A DNA stretch of 52,966 bases from Mesorhizobium sp. SARCC-RB16n (GCF_008520305.1 NZ_ML703281.1:16419-69384), one strand, 5' to 3'. Positions 18,906 through 28,240 are shown, counted from the stretch's first letter. Notes: a model not told the origin generated them from the sequence alone. Made by a program: numbers and translations.

Positions 18906-20170
18906 CAGCCCTTGCCTTTCAGCCGGGTCAGCGTCGCCTCGAGGTCGGCCAGATTGTCGGCGGCGCTGCCTTCGCCGGACAAGGTCTTGTGCACCGCGTT
19001 CCAGAACTGGCTCGACGCCTCGTTGTACTTGTTCCTGGTCACCGCCGAGGGCCGTGGCCCGGCATTGAGAAAGACCTCTTTCCACTGTGGAATGATCGGC
19101 TGTTGCGCGGCGATGTCGGCATCGTCATAGAGCGCCTGGATGGTCGGCAGGTTGGCGGTCCTGAGCGTGCGGTATTTCTGCATCGCCGGCGAGGCGATGA
19201 ACTTGACCAGTTCGATCGCCGCGTCCGGGTGCTTGGAATATTTCGAGACCGCAAGGTTCCAGCCGCCAAGCGTCGCCGCCGGTCGGGCGCCTTCGCCCGT
19301 GCCCGCCGGCAGCGGCGCGACGTCGAACTTGCCCTTGATCGGCGACCCCTCGCTGTTGCCCAGCGCATAGGCATAGGGCCAGTTGCGCATGAAGACCGCA
19401 TTGCCGGTCTGCCACACGCCGCGCGATTCCTCTTCCTGGTAGGCGAGCACGCCGGGCGGCGCGATGGTGCCGATCCAGGCCTTGGCCATGTCGAGCGCGG
19501 CCGCCGCCCGGGCGTTGTTGATGGAAATGTCGCCATCCGGCTCGACGATATGGCCGCCGCCATTCGACACCACCCATTCGAACGCGTCGCAGGTCAGCCC
19601 CTCATAGGCGTTGCCCTGGAAGACGAAGCCCCAGATATCCCTGTTGCCCGCGGCCCGCTCCTTGTCCATCACCAGCCTGGCTGTGTCGCCCAGCTCCTTC
19701 CAGGTGGCCGGCACCTTGGCGCCGTATTTGTCGAGCAGATCCTTGCGGTAATAGAGCGCCGGCGCATCGGTGAAGATCGGCAGCGCCACCAACCTGCCGT
19801 CGACGGTCTGCGACTGGATGATCGACGGGAAATGCTTGGCCACGACATCCCTGGTCGCTTGGGTCAGGTCGACGAACTGGCTGGCAAGCTGCGGCGCCCA
19901 GATGACGTCGGTCTGGTAGACGTCGACGTCGCTGTTGCCCGCGGCGAGCCACAGCCTGTACTGGCCGAACTGGTCGGTCCCGGACGACGGCATGGCGACG
20001 ATGGTGACCTTGTCGCCGCTCGCTTTCTCATAGCGGTCGAGGATCTCGCGCAGCACCTTGAGGCCATTGCCGGTGTCGCCCGACACGATCGACAGCTCGA
20101 CCGCGCGCGCCGAACCCGCCGCGAGCATGGCAGCGACGCTTAACGCCAGCAATGCGTGGAAAACCTTCAT
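18902..20170 (-). CDS. Sugar ABC transporter substrate-binding protein (ThuE-like)
   Basis: A periplasmic solute-binding protein of about 422 residues. The signal peptide MKVFHALLALSVAAMLAAGSARA is followed by VELSIVSGDTGNGLKVLREI, typical of family 1 sugar-binding proteins for trehalose/maltose. Other family segments: DVDVYQTDVIWAPQLASQFV, and LGGWNLAVSKYSKHPDAAIE near the C-terminus. The ATG at 20170 gives a proper signal peptide and has AGGGAG upstream. It is the first gene of the three-gene operon, and no sugar regulator lies next to it. Confidence 0.9.
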   Translation of the reverse strand: MKVFHALLALSVAAMLAAGSARAVELSIVSGDTGNGLKVLREILDRYEKASGDKVTIVAMPSSGTDQFGQYRLWLAAGNSDVDVYQTDVIWAPQLASQFVDLTQATRDVVAKHFPSIIQSQTVDGRLVALPIFTDAPALYYRKDLLDKYGAKVPATWKELGDTARLVMDKERAAGNRDIWGFVFQGNAYEGLTCDAFEWVVSNGGGHIVEPDGDISINNARAAAALDMAKAWIGTIAPPGVLAYQEEESRGVWQTGNAVFMRNWPYAYALGNSEGSPIKGKFDVAPLPAGTGEGARPAATLGGWNLAVSKYSKHPDAAIELVKFIASPAMQKYRTLRTANLPTIQALYDDADIAAQQPIIPQWKEVFLNAGPRPSAVTRNKYNEASSQFWNAVHKTLSGEGSAADNLADLEATLTRLKGKGW

Positions 20171-20284
20171 CGCGGTGGATCTCCCTTGGCAGCCGGCGGC
20201 GCACAGCACCGGCAGCCGGTCAGACCCCACCGTTCATTGAATGCGGAGCAGCGCCTTGGGTTCCCGAACAGCCATTGCCGGCGG

Positions 20285-20773
20285 TCAGCCTTCCCAAGCG
20301 ACGGGCCTCATGCCCAGCCGCTCGTAGAGCCGCACGGCGGCGGCATTCTTGAGCGTATTGGTCTTGAGATCGACATGGGTGGCGCCCCGGTCGCGAAAAA
20401 TGGCGAAGGCATGCCACATCAGCGCTTCGCCGACGCCCTTGCCGCGCGCGTCGGGATGAACGGCGAGATCCTTGACGAAGGCCGAGCTCCAGCACAGTGC
20501 AGCCGCCGCCAGCCGGCCCTTGGCATCGATGACGAGGAAGCACAGCGCCGGGTCGAATTCGGGGTCTTCGGATATGCGCGGCCACCATTCGTCGAAGGGG
20601 CCATCGGTGCCGTCGTCGAACACATCGCTCAGCAACGCATGCAGGGGCAGCGCGTCGCCATGTCCGAAGGCGCGCATGACAAAGCCGTCCGGCCAGTGCG
20701 GTGGAACCAGCGTCTCGTCGAGGATCTTGCGCAGCCGGATGTCGTTTGGAGCCGGCGGATGCGGTTCTGGCAT
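20285..20773 (-). CDS. GNAT-family N-acetyltransferase
   Basis: A 162-residue GNAT-fold enzyme. The acetyl-CoA pyrophosphate loop is VKDLAVHPDARGKGVGEALM (Arg-Gly-Lys-Gly-Val-Gly, motif A), followed by the NTLKNAAAVRLYERLGMRPV motif B typical of the family. An acidic patch DVFDDGTDGPFDEWWPR may shape the acceptor site. The acceptor is unknown. It sits five bases downstream of the lytic transglycosylase gene on the same strand, so the two are probably co-transcribed. Confidence 0.88.
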   Translation of the reverse strand: MPEPHPPAPNDIRLRKILDETLVPPHWPDGFVMRAFGHGDALPLHALLSDVFDDGTDGPFDEWWPRISEDPEFDPALCFLVIDAKGRLAAAALCWSSAFVKDLAVHPDARGKGVGEALMWHAFAIFRDRGATHVDLKTNTLKNAAAVRLYERLGMRPVAWEG

Positions 20774-20778
20774 CGCGC

Positions 20779-21711
20779 TCAGGCGTCGGGCTGAAGACGC
20801 CCGCGCTTGCGGTCGACGCCGAGGCCGGTCGCCTCCAGCAGGCCCTTGCGTTTGGCGTCGAAATAGTAGCCGGTCTGGTAGAGCCAGTCGGCCTTCTTGG
20901 CGTTGCCGTTCGACACCAGCCAGGCGCCGCGCAGATATTTGACGGCGTATTTCAGATTGGTCTCGGCGTCGAACAGGCCCTTGGCCGGCCCGTCATAGCC
21001 CATGCCGCGCGCCGTCGCGTGCTTGATCTGCATCAGCCCCCAATGACCATTGTTGTAGGCCTTGGGATTGTAGGTGCTTTCGCGGTTGACGACATGGCGC
21101 ACCAGGTCCACCGGCACCTGGTAGAAGGCGGCGTATTTGACGATCAGCCGGTCGACGTCGCCGCGCATGCCGGTCGCAGGCTGCTCGGGCTCGACGGGCG
21201 CCGACGGGAACTGTACCAGGGCAGCCGGGTTCTGCGGCACGACATAGGCCACCTGCTGCACGCCAGGCAGTTTCTGGCCGCCCTTGGCAACCGCCGGCAC
21301 GATGAGCCCGGCAGTCGTATAGGTTGCTGCCGACTGGATCGGCTGGCCGGCTTTTGCCGGGGCCGGCGCCTGCCAGGCATTGGCGGTCATCACGGCGGGC
21401 ATGGCCGGCGCCGTGGGCGTTGCCCCGGCAAAGGCGGCGGTCGCCGCAGCCGGCCGGACGGCGGGATCGAGCGCCGGCGCGGCCGGGCTCGGGGTCGACT
21501 CAGCCGTCTGAACGGGCGCGATTCCGGAGGATTGCGGCAGCACCGAAACCGTCTCCGGCAGCGGCACGGTGAAGCCGGCATCGCTGCCGGCCGTGGTCGC
21601 GGTTTCGGTCAGCGACGGCGCGGCTTTCATCTGCGAGGTCGAGGTGCAGCCGCTCATGCCGGCGGCCGCCACGATCACGCCGATGGCTATAAGGGTTTGT
21701 TTTGCTGGCAA
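20779..21711 (-). CDS. Lytic transglycosylase-domain lipoprotein
   Basis: A predicted envelope lipoprotein of 310 residues. A signal sequence with lipobox AAGMSGC places the acylated Cys at residue 22. A long Ala/Pro-rich linker (30-180) follows and a C-terminal SLT domain (about 183-290). The catalytic Glu is E211 in VNRESTYNPKAYNNG, with GLMQIKHATARGMGY following. It cleaves peptidoglycan glycan strands to 1,6-anhydro products. The start codon appears to be TTG, as no ATG gives a complete signal peptide; a GTG at 21678 is an alternative but would remove the positive N-region. Confidence 0.85.
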   Translation of the reverse strand: MPAKQTLIAIGVIVAAAGMSGCTSTSQMKAAPSLTETATTAGSDAGFTVPLPETVSVLPQSSGIAPVQTAESTPSPAAPALDPAVRPAAATAAFAGATPTAPAMPAVMTANAWQAPAPAKAGQPIQSAATYTTAGLIVPAVAKGGQKLPGVQQVAYVVPQNPAALVQFPSAPVEPEQPATGMRGDVDRLIVKYAAFYQVPVDLVRHVVNRESTYNPKAYNNGHWGLMQIKHATARGMGYDGPAKGLFDAETNLKYAVKYLRGAWLVSNGNAKKADWLYQTGYYFDAKRKGLLEATGLGVDRKRGRLQPDA

Positions 21712-21893
21712 GCCGCGTTCGGAGTCCGGTTTGTCGGGTCGTTAAGATTTCCCTTACACCAGCGATTCCTGGGTAGCAATCGGGGCCATCTGGTGGTTTT
21801 CGGGTGGCGGGACGCAGGCAGCGATGCCATATTGTTCCTGATATGTACTGACGGGAATCCCGAATTCCGCCGCTTTGCGGAAAGGAGCGCATC

Positions 21894-22463
21894 ATGGAAA
21901 CGACATCTTCGATCACAGCCGGCCACGCAGTGTTAGAAACAGTGATCGGTTTCATGGGCATCGCCTGGAGCGAAAAGGGCCTGATCCGGCTCTGCCTGCC
22001 CGAACGCAGCCGCGAAGCGGTGGAGCGGCGGCTGATGCGCCACGCCGGCGTTTCCGCCTCCACGGCCCAGCCGTCATGGGTGGTCGAGCTGATCGCCTCG
22101 ATCAAGGCTTATGCCGCGGGCGAGGACGTCGACTTCACCGGCTTTCCCGTCGATCTCGACGGCGTCGACGATTTCCGCCTCGCCATCTACGACGCCGCAA
22201 GAAAACTGAGCTATGGCGAAACCACCACCTATGGCGAACTCGCCAAGCGCGCCGGCCATGCCGGCCTGCCACGCGAAACCGGTGCGGCCCTTGGCGCCAA
22301 TCCGGTGCCGCTGGTCATCCCCTGCCATCGCATCCTTGCCGCCGGCGGCAAGATCGGCGGCTTCTCGGCGCCCGGCGGCTCGGTCACCAAGGAAAAGATG
22401 CTGGCCATGGAAGGCGTACGCGTCGGCCCGCCACCGCCGGCGCAGGTGTCCTTCGGCTTCTGA
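21894..22463 (+). CDS. ogt: Methylated-DNA--[protein]-cysteine S-methyltransferase
   Basis: A suicide DNA-repair protein of 189 residues that removes methyl groups from O6-methylguanine. The acceptor Cys144 lies in VPLVIPCHRILAAGGKIGGF. The helix-turn-helix arginine-finger region is YGETTTYGELAKRAGHAG. There is no N-terminal AdaA domain, so it is the constitutive Ogt type, not Ada. The start has an unambiguous GGAAAGGAG site. It is a single gene, in contrast to many genomes where it pairs with alkA or ada. Confidence 0.92.
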   Translation: METTSSITAGHAVLETVIGFMGIAWSEKGLIRLCLPERSREAVERRLMRHAGVSASTAQPSWVVELIASIKAYAAGEDVDFTGFPVDLDGVDDFRLAIYDAARKLSYGETTTYGELAKRAGHAGLPRETGAALGANPVPLVIPCHRILAAGGKIGGFSAPGGSVTKEKMLAMEGVRVGPPPPAQVSFGF

Positions 22464-22486
22464 GAGCAGTTCCAGGAATCGCTCCC

Positions 22487-22627
22487 GGGTGTGTTGAGAT
22501 TCAGGTCAGGCCGAGCCGAAAACAATGACTTTCGAGAACCGGAGCGGAGCGTACTTAAGTACGTGAGCACCGGAAGCGCAGAAAGCCGCTGTTTGCAGGC
22601 CGGCATCACCTGAATATCAATACACCC
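22487..22627. repeat. Short palindromic element R5 (141 bp)
   Basis: The ends are imperfect 26-base inverted repeats: GGGTGTGTTGAGATTCAGGT on the left and the inverse of GGGTGTATTGATATTCAGGT on the right. The interior contains the palindrome CGTACTTAAGTACG flanked by GAGAACCGGAGCGGAG and GAGCACCGGAAGCGCAG, which are themselves similar halves. There is no coding capacity. It looks like a nonautonomous, MITE-like or REP-like element. Its right end touches the stop codon of the minus-strand gene at 22627. Confidence 0.65.
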
Positions 22628-22953
22628 TAATGGCGCCGGATGAATCGGTGCCTGAAACGCTCGTTGTCCGGCCGCTTGCAGATATAGACCGGGCAGGACT
22701 TGGTGTCGGCGCTGGGCACATAGGCGCGCGTCCTCACCTCGCCCATGGTGCAGAACTGCTGGCTCTGCACATAGCGGTCGTAGAGCGGCAGTCCCGGCAC
22801 CCGCGCCGACTTGTAGCGCAGGATGACCGCACCTTGGCGCGCGATCGTCGACTGGACCTTGCCGCAGCTCATACGGCTCGGGTCGTAGCGCGAGATCGCG
22901 TGCGCCTGGGCGGCCACCAGCGTGAGGCAGGCGGCAAGCAGGATGGTCTTCAT
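22627..22953 (-). CDS. Small secreted hypothetical protein
   Basis: A 108-residue protein with a signal peptide (MKTILLAACLTLVAAQAHA) and a mature part holding four cysteines (MSCGKVQS, QQFCTMGEV, KSCPVYICK) and a basic C-terminus (NERFRHRFIRRH). The start at 22953 has GGGGAGAGG upstream. I do not recognise a characterised family; it looks like a conserved rhizobial periplasmic protein with two disulphides. Its stop codon coincides with the edge of repeat R5, so the extreme C-terminus may have been shaped by the insertion. Confidence 0.7.
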   Translation of the reverse strand: MKTILLAACLTLVAAQAHAISRYDPSRMSCGKVQSTIARQGAVILRYKSARVPGLPLYDRYVQSQQFCTMGEVRTRAYVPSADTKSCPVYICKRPDNERFRHRFIRRH

Positions 22954-23227
22954 GGCCCTCTCCCCTCGATCCGCCGCCAGGAACGGCGCGATCTTGCGCC
23001 ACGGTTTCACCAGATTGGGGCGGCCGTTGGGCCGCCCCCGATCACGGCTTTCTCACGCAGTCTTGTTTTTTGCGCGAAAGCAGCCTATATCAGCCCCATT
23101 GATATTTCGGCCGATCGATCCGGGCCTCGCGATCTTCGCGTTTGCTGACGTCTATCTCCAAAATCTCGATGCACACCGGCTGGACCTCGGTCCGGTCATA
23201 CCAAAGCAAATGTGAAGGACTATTTAT

Positions 23228-23440
23228 ATGGCAACTGGAACGGTCAAGTGGTTCAACGCCACCAAGGGTTTCGGCTTCATCCAGCCTGACAGCGGCGGCG
23301 CGGACGTTTTCGTCCACATCTCGGCTGTCGAGCGCGCTGGCCTGTCGACCCTGGTCGAAGGCCAGAAGATCAACTTCGAGATCGAGCAGGACCGCCGCAC
23401 TGGCAAGTCGTCCGCTGGTTCTCTGAGCAAGGCAGCCTGA
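23228..23440 (+). CDS. Cold-shock protein (CspA family)
   Basis: A single cold-shock domain of 70 residues that binds single-stranded nucleic acid and acts as an RNA chaperone. RNP1 (KGFGFIQP) and RNP2 (VFVHIS) are intact: [20 protein letters not shown] then [14 protein letters not shown]. There is an AAGGA site upstream of the ATG (gtgaaggactatttatATG). Csp paralogues are often regulated through the 5' leader. The upstream 150 bases are free of genes, but I could not identify a specific thermosensor fold. Confidence 0.95.
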   Translation: MATGTVKWFNATKGFGFIQPDSGGADVFVHISAVERAGLSTLVEGQKINFEIEQDRRTGKSSAGSLSKAA

Positions 23441-23605
23441 TTTTGAAAATGGCGCGCGCCGGACGAGAGTTCGGGGCGCGCGGCAAGTCACGGATGTACT
23501 GACGGTCGCGCGAGAAGCGCGCCAGAGTGGTAAGACCCGACAAGCTGGAACAGCAGATAGCTGCCAGCCCGGACCGGACGCTCCCAATCAGGCTACCGAA
23601 ATGGG

Positions 23606-23634
23606 AAGGCGGGATTTATCCCGCCTTTTTATTT
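23606..23634 (+). terminator. Intrinsic terminator downstream of the cold-shock gene
   Basis: The stem AAGGCGGG-atttat-CCCGCCTT is followed by TTTATTTG. It lies 165 bases beyond the csp stop codon. The intervening segment has further self-complementary pieces (GCGCGC, GGCGCGC, GTCGCGCGAG), so the transcript has a long structured 3' region, possibly processed to a small RNA. Confidence 0.85.
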
Positions 23635-23675
23635 GTCTGGATTTTGGCCATCCAGGCCTAGCTTATGTCCCACCG

Positions 23676-23705
23676 GTGGTACCATATGGCCAATAGTGGT
23701 ACTAT
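23676..23705. promoter_or_regulatory. Direct repeats upstream of the RelE-type toxin-antitoxin operon
   Basis: GTGGTACCAT (from 23676) and GTGGTACTAT (from 23696) are the same sequence 20 bases apart, with one mismatch. They end just six bases before the antitoxin ATG (23712), so a bound antitoxin or toxin-antitoxin complex would block transcription or translation. No separate -35 box is evident. Confidence 0.5.
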
Positions 23706-23711
23706 CCAGTC

Positions 23712-23912
23712 ATGACCAAGCTTGAACAAATCGAAAAATCCATCATCGAGTTGAGCCCGGAAGAACTGAAGGCGTTTGCCGCCTGGTTCGAGGCGCTGCG
23801 GGCCGCTCAATGGGACAAGCAGATTGAAGCTGATGCCAAGGCAGGCCGGCTGGACAAGCTTGCCGCACAAGCATTGGCCGATCATCGCGCTGGTCGGACC
23901 CGGCCTCTTTGA
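23712..23912 (+). CDS. Antitoxin of a type II toxin-antitoxin pair
   Basis: A 66-residue acidic/helical protein: MTKLEQIEKSIIELSPEELK then AFAAWFEALRAAQWDKQIEAD and a C-terminal basic tail. This small rhizobial antitoxin type has no obvious DNA-binding fold, though the direct repeats upstream suggest autoregulation. Its stop codon overlaps the toxin start (TTGA), as expected for a coupled pair. No strong ribosome site lies upstream of the ATG, so translation may start on a leaderless message. Confidence 0.75.
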   Translation: MTKLEQIEKSIIELSPEELKAFAAWFEALRAAQWDKQIEADAKAGRLDKLAAQALADHRAGRTRPL

Positions 23913-24163
23913 ATCACTTTGCCGCACCCTCTTTCTGGGAGGCATATGGCAAATTATCCCCGGCAATTCAGGCGAAGGCAGACACCAGCTTTGCCAAACT
24001 CCGCGCCGATCCGTTTTACCCATCGCTGCATTTCAAACAGGTCGGTCGTTATTGGTCGGCGCGAATTGACCTCAACCACCGTGCAGTCGCTATCCGCGAC
24101 CAGGACGATTTCGTCTGGTTCTGGATCGGCACCCACTCCGAATATGACCGCCTTCTCAAGTAG
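23909..24163 (+). CDS. RelE/ParE-family toxin
   Basis: An 84-residue RelE-like fold protein: helical start FWEAYGKLSPAIQAKADTSF, beta-strand core PSLHFKQVGRYWSARIDLNH-RAVAIRD, and the characteristic end WFWIGTHSEYDRLL. RelE homologues cleave mRNA in the ribosome A site, ParE homologues inhibit gyrase; the HxEYD ending favours the RelE-like group. It begins at TTG overlapping the antitoxin stop (TTGA), so it is translationally coupled. Inferred role: toxin neutralised by the upstream protein. Confidence 0.78.
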   Translation: MNHFAAPSFWEAYGKLSPAIQAKADTSFAKLRADPFYPSLHFKQVGRYWSARIDLNHRAVAIRDQDDFVWFWIGTHSEYDRLLK

Positions 24164-24238
24164 TTGCGGGCAGTCACTCACTGCGTGGCAAGGCCGCGAA
24201 ACCCGCACACCGCATGTATTGGCGATCCGTCCGGGAAA

Positions 24239-24847
24239 CTACCCCACCCAGCCGATCGGCACATGCCCCTGGTCCGCTTCCACGCGGGCGAGCCAGGCGA
24301 CCACCGCCGGATAGGCGTCGAGCTGGAAGCCGCCCTGCTCTGCCGTATGCGTGTAGGCATAGAGCGCGATGTCGGCGACGCTGAACGCACCGCCGGCGAA
24401 GAAGTCGTTGTTTTCCAGATAGGTGTTCATGACGCCAAGCGCCTTATTGCCGCGCTCCAGCGTCACCGCCAGCCGCTCGGGCGTGGCATCCGCGGCCCGT
24501 TCGGGAAAAGTCAGCAGCGCCTTGCGCACGGCGATATAGGGCTCGTGGCTGTACTGCTCGAAGAACAGCCACTGATAGGCGAGCCCGCGCTCGTATCTGT
24601 CCGCCGGCAGGAAGCGCGTGCCTTCGGCGAGATAGAGCAGGATGGCGTTGGATTCGGCCAGCCGCCGGCCGTCGTCCAGTTCCAGCAGCGGCACCATGGC
24701 GTTCGGATTCTTGGCGACGAAATCGGCCTTGCGCGTATCGCCGGCATGTGAACTCACCTCGACGGTCGTGAAAGCCAGGCCGAGCTTGGCCATCAGCAGG
24801 CGCGGCTTATAGCAATTGCCGCTGTCGATCATGCTGTAAAGTATCAT
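24239..24847 (-). CDS. Glutathione S-transferase-like protein
   Basis: A 202-residue GST-fold protein. Thioredoxin-like domain in residues 1-80 (MILYSMIDSGNCYKPRLLMA, VPLLELDDGRRLAESNAILLY with the conserved cis-Pro and the SNAI glutathione-binding motif), helical domain after residue 90 with FSVADIALYAYTH (the N-capping box). An active-site Ser (residue 9 or so) or Cys12 is likely. This type is common as multiple paralogues in rhizobia, and the substrate is unknown. It is convergent with the toxin-antitoxin operon and alone on its strand. Confidence 0.9.
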   Translation of the reverse strand: MILYSMIDSGNCYKPRLLMAKLGLAFTTVEVSSHAGDTRKADFVAKNPNAMVPLLELDDGRRLAESNAILLYLAEGTRFLPADRYERGLAYQWLFFEQYSHEPYIAVRKALLTFPERAADATPERLAVTLERGNKALGVMNTYLENNDFFAGGAFSVADIALYAYTHTAEQGGFQLDAYPAVVAWLARVEADQGHVPIGWVG

Positions 24848-24931
24848 TGTGGTTCCCCGGAGCGCTGCTTCTGCGGGCGCGATTATCGCAGCGGCGGCAT
24901 TCTCAACCAGTGATTTGTTTTGGCGCGACCA

Positions 24932-25786
24932 TCAACGCCGCTTATGCAACGGCACGACCTTGTTGTCGAAGCCCAGCAGCGCCTCGATGGCAAGCGGCTC
25001 TTCGTTGAAGATGGTGCCGGCCAGCGCCGGACGCCCGAGAAGAAAACCCTGCAGCAAATCGACCCCGCCTTCGAGTGCGACGCGCAGGTGTATGGGCTGC
25101 TCGATGCCCTCGACCAGCACCTTGGCGCCGCGGTCGTGCAGGCTTGAGACCAGCGGGCGGAAGAACCGTTCCGCGGCGGCATGGCGGCAGAATTCGGCGA
25201 ACCAGCCGCCATCGATCTTGACGATGTCGGGCTGAAGCAGGCTCACCCGCTCCTCGGTCGAATGGCCGGTCCCGAAATCGTCGATGGCGATGCGGATGCC
25301 GTCGCGCCGCATTTCGCGCACCAGCCTGGCCAGCAGCGCATCGTCGGCCGCCTGTTCGGTGATTTCACAGACCAGCATGGCGGGCGCGAGGCCGAGTTCG
25401 TCGAGATGCCGGCTCATCAGCCGGATCTCGGCCAGCGCCCGGGCAGGATGGTCGTTGACCAGCGGATTGTAGTTGAAGAACAGGTCGAGCCCATCGACCC
25501 CGATATTCTGGAAGTTCCTGAGATGCAGCACCCGGCACATGGTTTCGACGAACAGCCGGTCCGAAGCCGCGACGCTGTCGAAGAACATCCGCGGCGACCC
25601 CGTCCGGCCGGCGCGGTGCGGCTCGATCAGGCCTTCGACGGCAACCGGGTACAAGCTGCTGTCGCGCGGGGCGTAGATCGGCTGGTAGGCGCTGCGCAGG
25701 CGGAAGTCGCCATGGATGCCATATTCGATGCCGACCTCGTCGACGAAGATCGCATCGCCGACATTGCGCCGCCGCTCAACGCTCAT
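24932..25786 (-). CDS. EAL-domain phosphodiesterase-like protein (second of pair)
   Basis: A cytoplasmic 284-residue protein built of one EAL domain, which hydrolyses or binds cyclic di-GMP. Recognisable positions: EGL at 51-53 (in place of EAL), FNYNP (N105), CEITEQ (E141), DDFGTGHS (D169, D170), PDIVKID (K190), EGIEQ (E226) and LQGFL (Q246), so all metal- and Lys-binding residues appear present. There is no transmembrane or sensor domain. The ATG overlaps the TGA of the upstream EAL gene (ATGA), so the two are translationally coupled and may form a pair. Confidence 0.88.
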   Translation of the reverse strand: MSVERRRNVGDAIFVDEVGIEYGIHGDFRLRSAYQPIYAPRDSSLYPVAVEGLIEPHRAGRTGSPRMFFDSVAASDRLFVETMCRVLHLRNFQNIGVDGLDLFFNYNPLVNDHPARALAEIRLMSRHLDELGLAPAMLVCEITEQAADDALLARLVREMRRDGIRIAIDDFGTGHSTEERVSLLQPDIVKIDGGWFAEFCRHAAAERFFRPLVSSLHDRGAKVLVEGIEQPIHLRVALEGGVDLLQGFLLGRPALAGTIFNEEPLAIEALLGFDNKVVPLHKRR

Positions 25787-26727
25787 GGCGCGATCCTGCG
25801 GCCGAACGCTTTTGCGGGCCGCCCCGTGCGCGGCGCCACGGCGGCGGGAGCGGACGCATGGCTTGCGGCGGGAGCAGGTTCCGGACCGCCCTTTGCGAAA
25901 ACACGAAAACTTGTCGGGGCCAGTTCGGGACGGGCCAGCACGTAACCCTGGACCATCGTGGCGCCCGACCGCTCGGCCAGCTCCAGTTGCCAGCCTTCCT
26001 CGATACCCTCGAACACGGTGCGGATGCCCTGGTCCTCGAAGCTCCTCACCATGGATGTCAGCAGCGCGAAACCGGCGCCCGATTCCATCAGTTGCGTAAT
26101 CCATTGCGCATCGAACTTGACGATGTCGGGCTTCAGCTCCTTGATGCGGTTGATGTCGGAATCGTCGGCGCCATAGTCGTCGACGGCGATCCGGAAGCCA
26201 TTGGCCTTCAGCGCTGCGACAAAGCTGTGCAGGGTCTCCTGCGATGCCGATCTCTGCTCCGTCACCTCACACACGACACGGCCCGGATCGATGCCGGCCT
26301 CGTGCAGCACCAGCCGCATTTCGCGCAAGGCACTGTCGGCGACAGCGCGCTCGGTGAACACCGACGGGTCGAAATTGACGAAGATCGACGCCTCCTGCGG
26401 CAGGCAGGCGCCGGCATTGAGCAGGTGGAGTGTCCTTGTCAGCGCTTCGACATGCAGGCGGTCGGCCGCCGGGCACGTCGAGAAGAAGCTCATCGGCGAT
26501 TGCGGCTCGCCATCGCGAAATGGGCGGATCAGCCCTTCGAAAGCGGCAACCGACAGCTTGCCCTCCTTGAAGGCAAAGATCGGCTGGAAGGCGCTTTGCA
26601 GCGTATAAATGCCCCAGACACCAGTCGAGGTGCCGTCATCATGACGGACGATATGGGCAAGTCCGATGCTGCGCGACAAGGGTTCCTCGCTCCGCGATCT
26701 GGCGGAATTGAACGGCGATCCTGCCAT
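25783..26727 (-). CDS. EAL-domain protein with altered loop 6 (first of pair)
   Basis: A 314-residue cytoplasmic EAL protein. The signature is EGL at 64-66; other catalytic positions visible are N118 (FVNFDPSVF), E154 (CEVTEQ), D183/D184, K204 (DIVKFD), E240 and Q260 (MVQGYVL). Loop 6, normally DDFGTGYS, reads DDYGADDSD, which is expected to weaken dimerisation and catalysis. A 45-residue Ala/Pro-rich C-terminal tail (PEPAPAASHASAPAAVAP) is unusual. Its partner starts inside its stop codon. It may be a catalytically weakened cyclic di-GMP receptor or regulator of the second protein. Confidence 0.85.
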   Translation of the reverse strand: MAGSPFNSARSRSEEPLSRSIGLAHIVRHDDGTSTGVWGIYTLQSAFQPIFAFKEGKLSVAAFEGLIRPFRDGEPQSPMSFFSTCPAADRLHVEALTRTLHLLNAGACLPQEASIFVNFDPSVFTERAVADSALREMRLVLHEAGIDPGRVVCEVTEQRSASQETLHSFVAALKANGFRIAVDDYGADDSDINRIKELKPDIVKFDAQWITQLMESGAGFALLTSMVRSFEDQGIRTVFEGIEEGWQLELAERSGATMVQGYVLARPELAPTSFRVFAKGGPEPAPAASHASAPAAVAPRTGRPAKAFGRRIAP

Positions 26728-26832
26728 GCAAGCCTCTACCGCCCGTTAATGAATTTAGTGTTGCCGTTCACGCCTCATTGACCGCGCCGCGTCACCTGGC
26801 CCAGCCGACAAGGCTTGCGCTAGGGGGAATGA

Positions 26833-28098
<1,266 letters not shown>

Positions 28099-28178
28099 TC
28101 AGATAAGTCCGAAACAGAACCCGGCGTCACTGCTATCAGGCGTTACCGCCGGGTTTTGTGAATACAGGGCCAGCACTT

Positions 28179-28240
28179 AGAGCAATTCCAGGAAAAGTGC
28201 GTAGCGGTTTTCCGTCCGGAATTGAGTGAAAACAAAGAGT
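28179..28240. repeat. Repeat family R4 (AGCAATTCCAGGAAAAG element)
   Basis: AGAGCAATTCCAGGAAAAGT then AGCGGTTTTCCGTCCGGAAT and ATTGAGTGAAAACAAAGAGT. The ends AGCAATTCC and GGAATTGA form an inverted repeat around a central TTTTCC/GGAAAA pairing. Copies with the same core are at 36745-36800 and, degraded, at 17076-17111. Short rhizobial intergenic repeat of unknown function. Confidence 0.65.
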
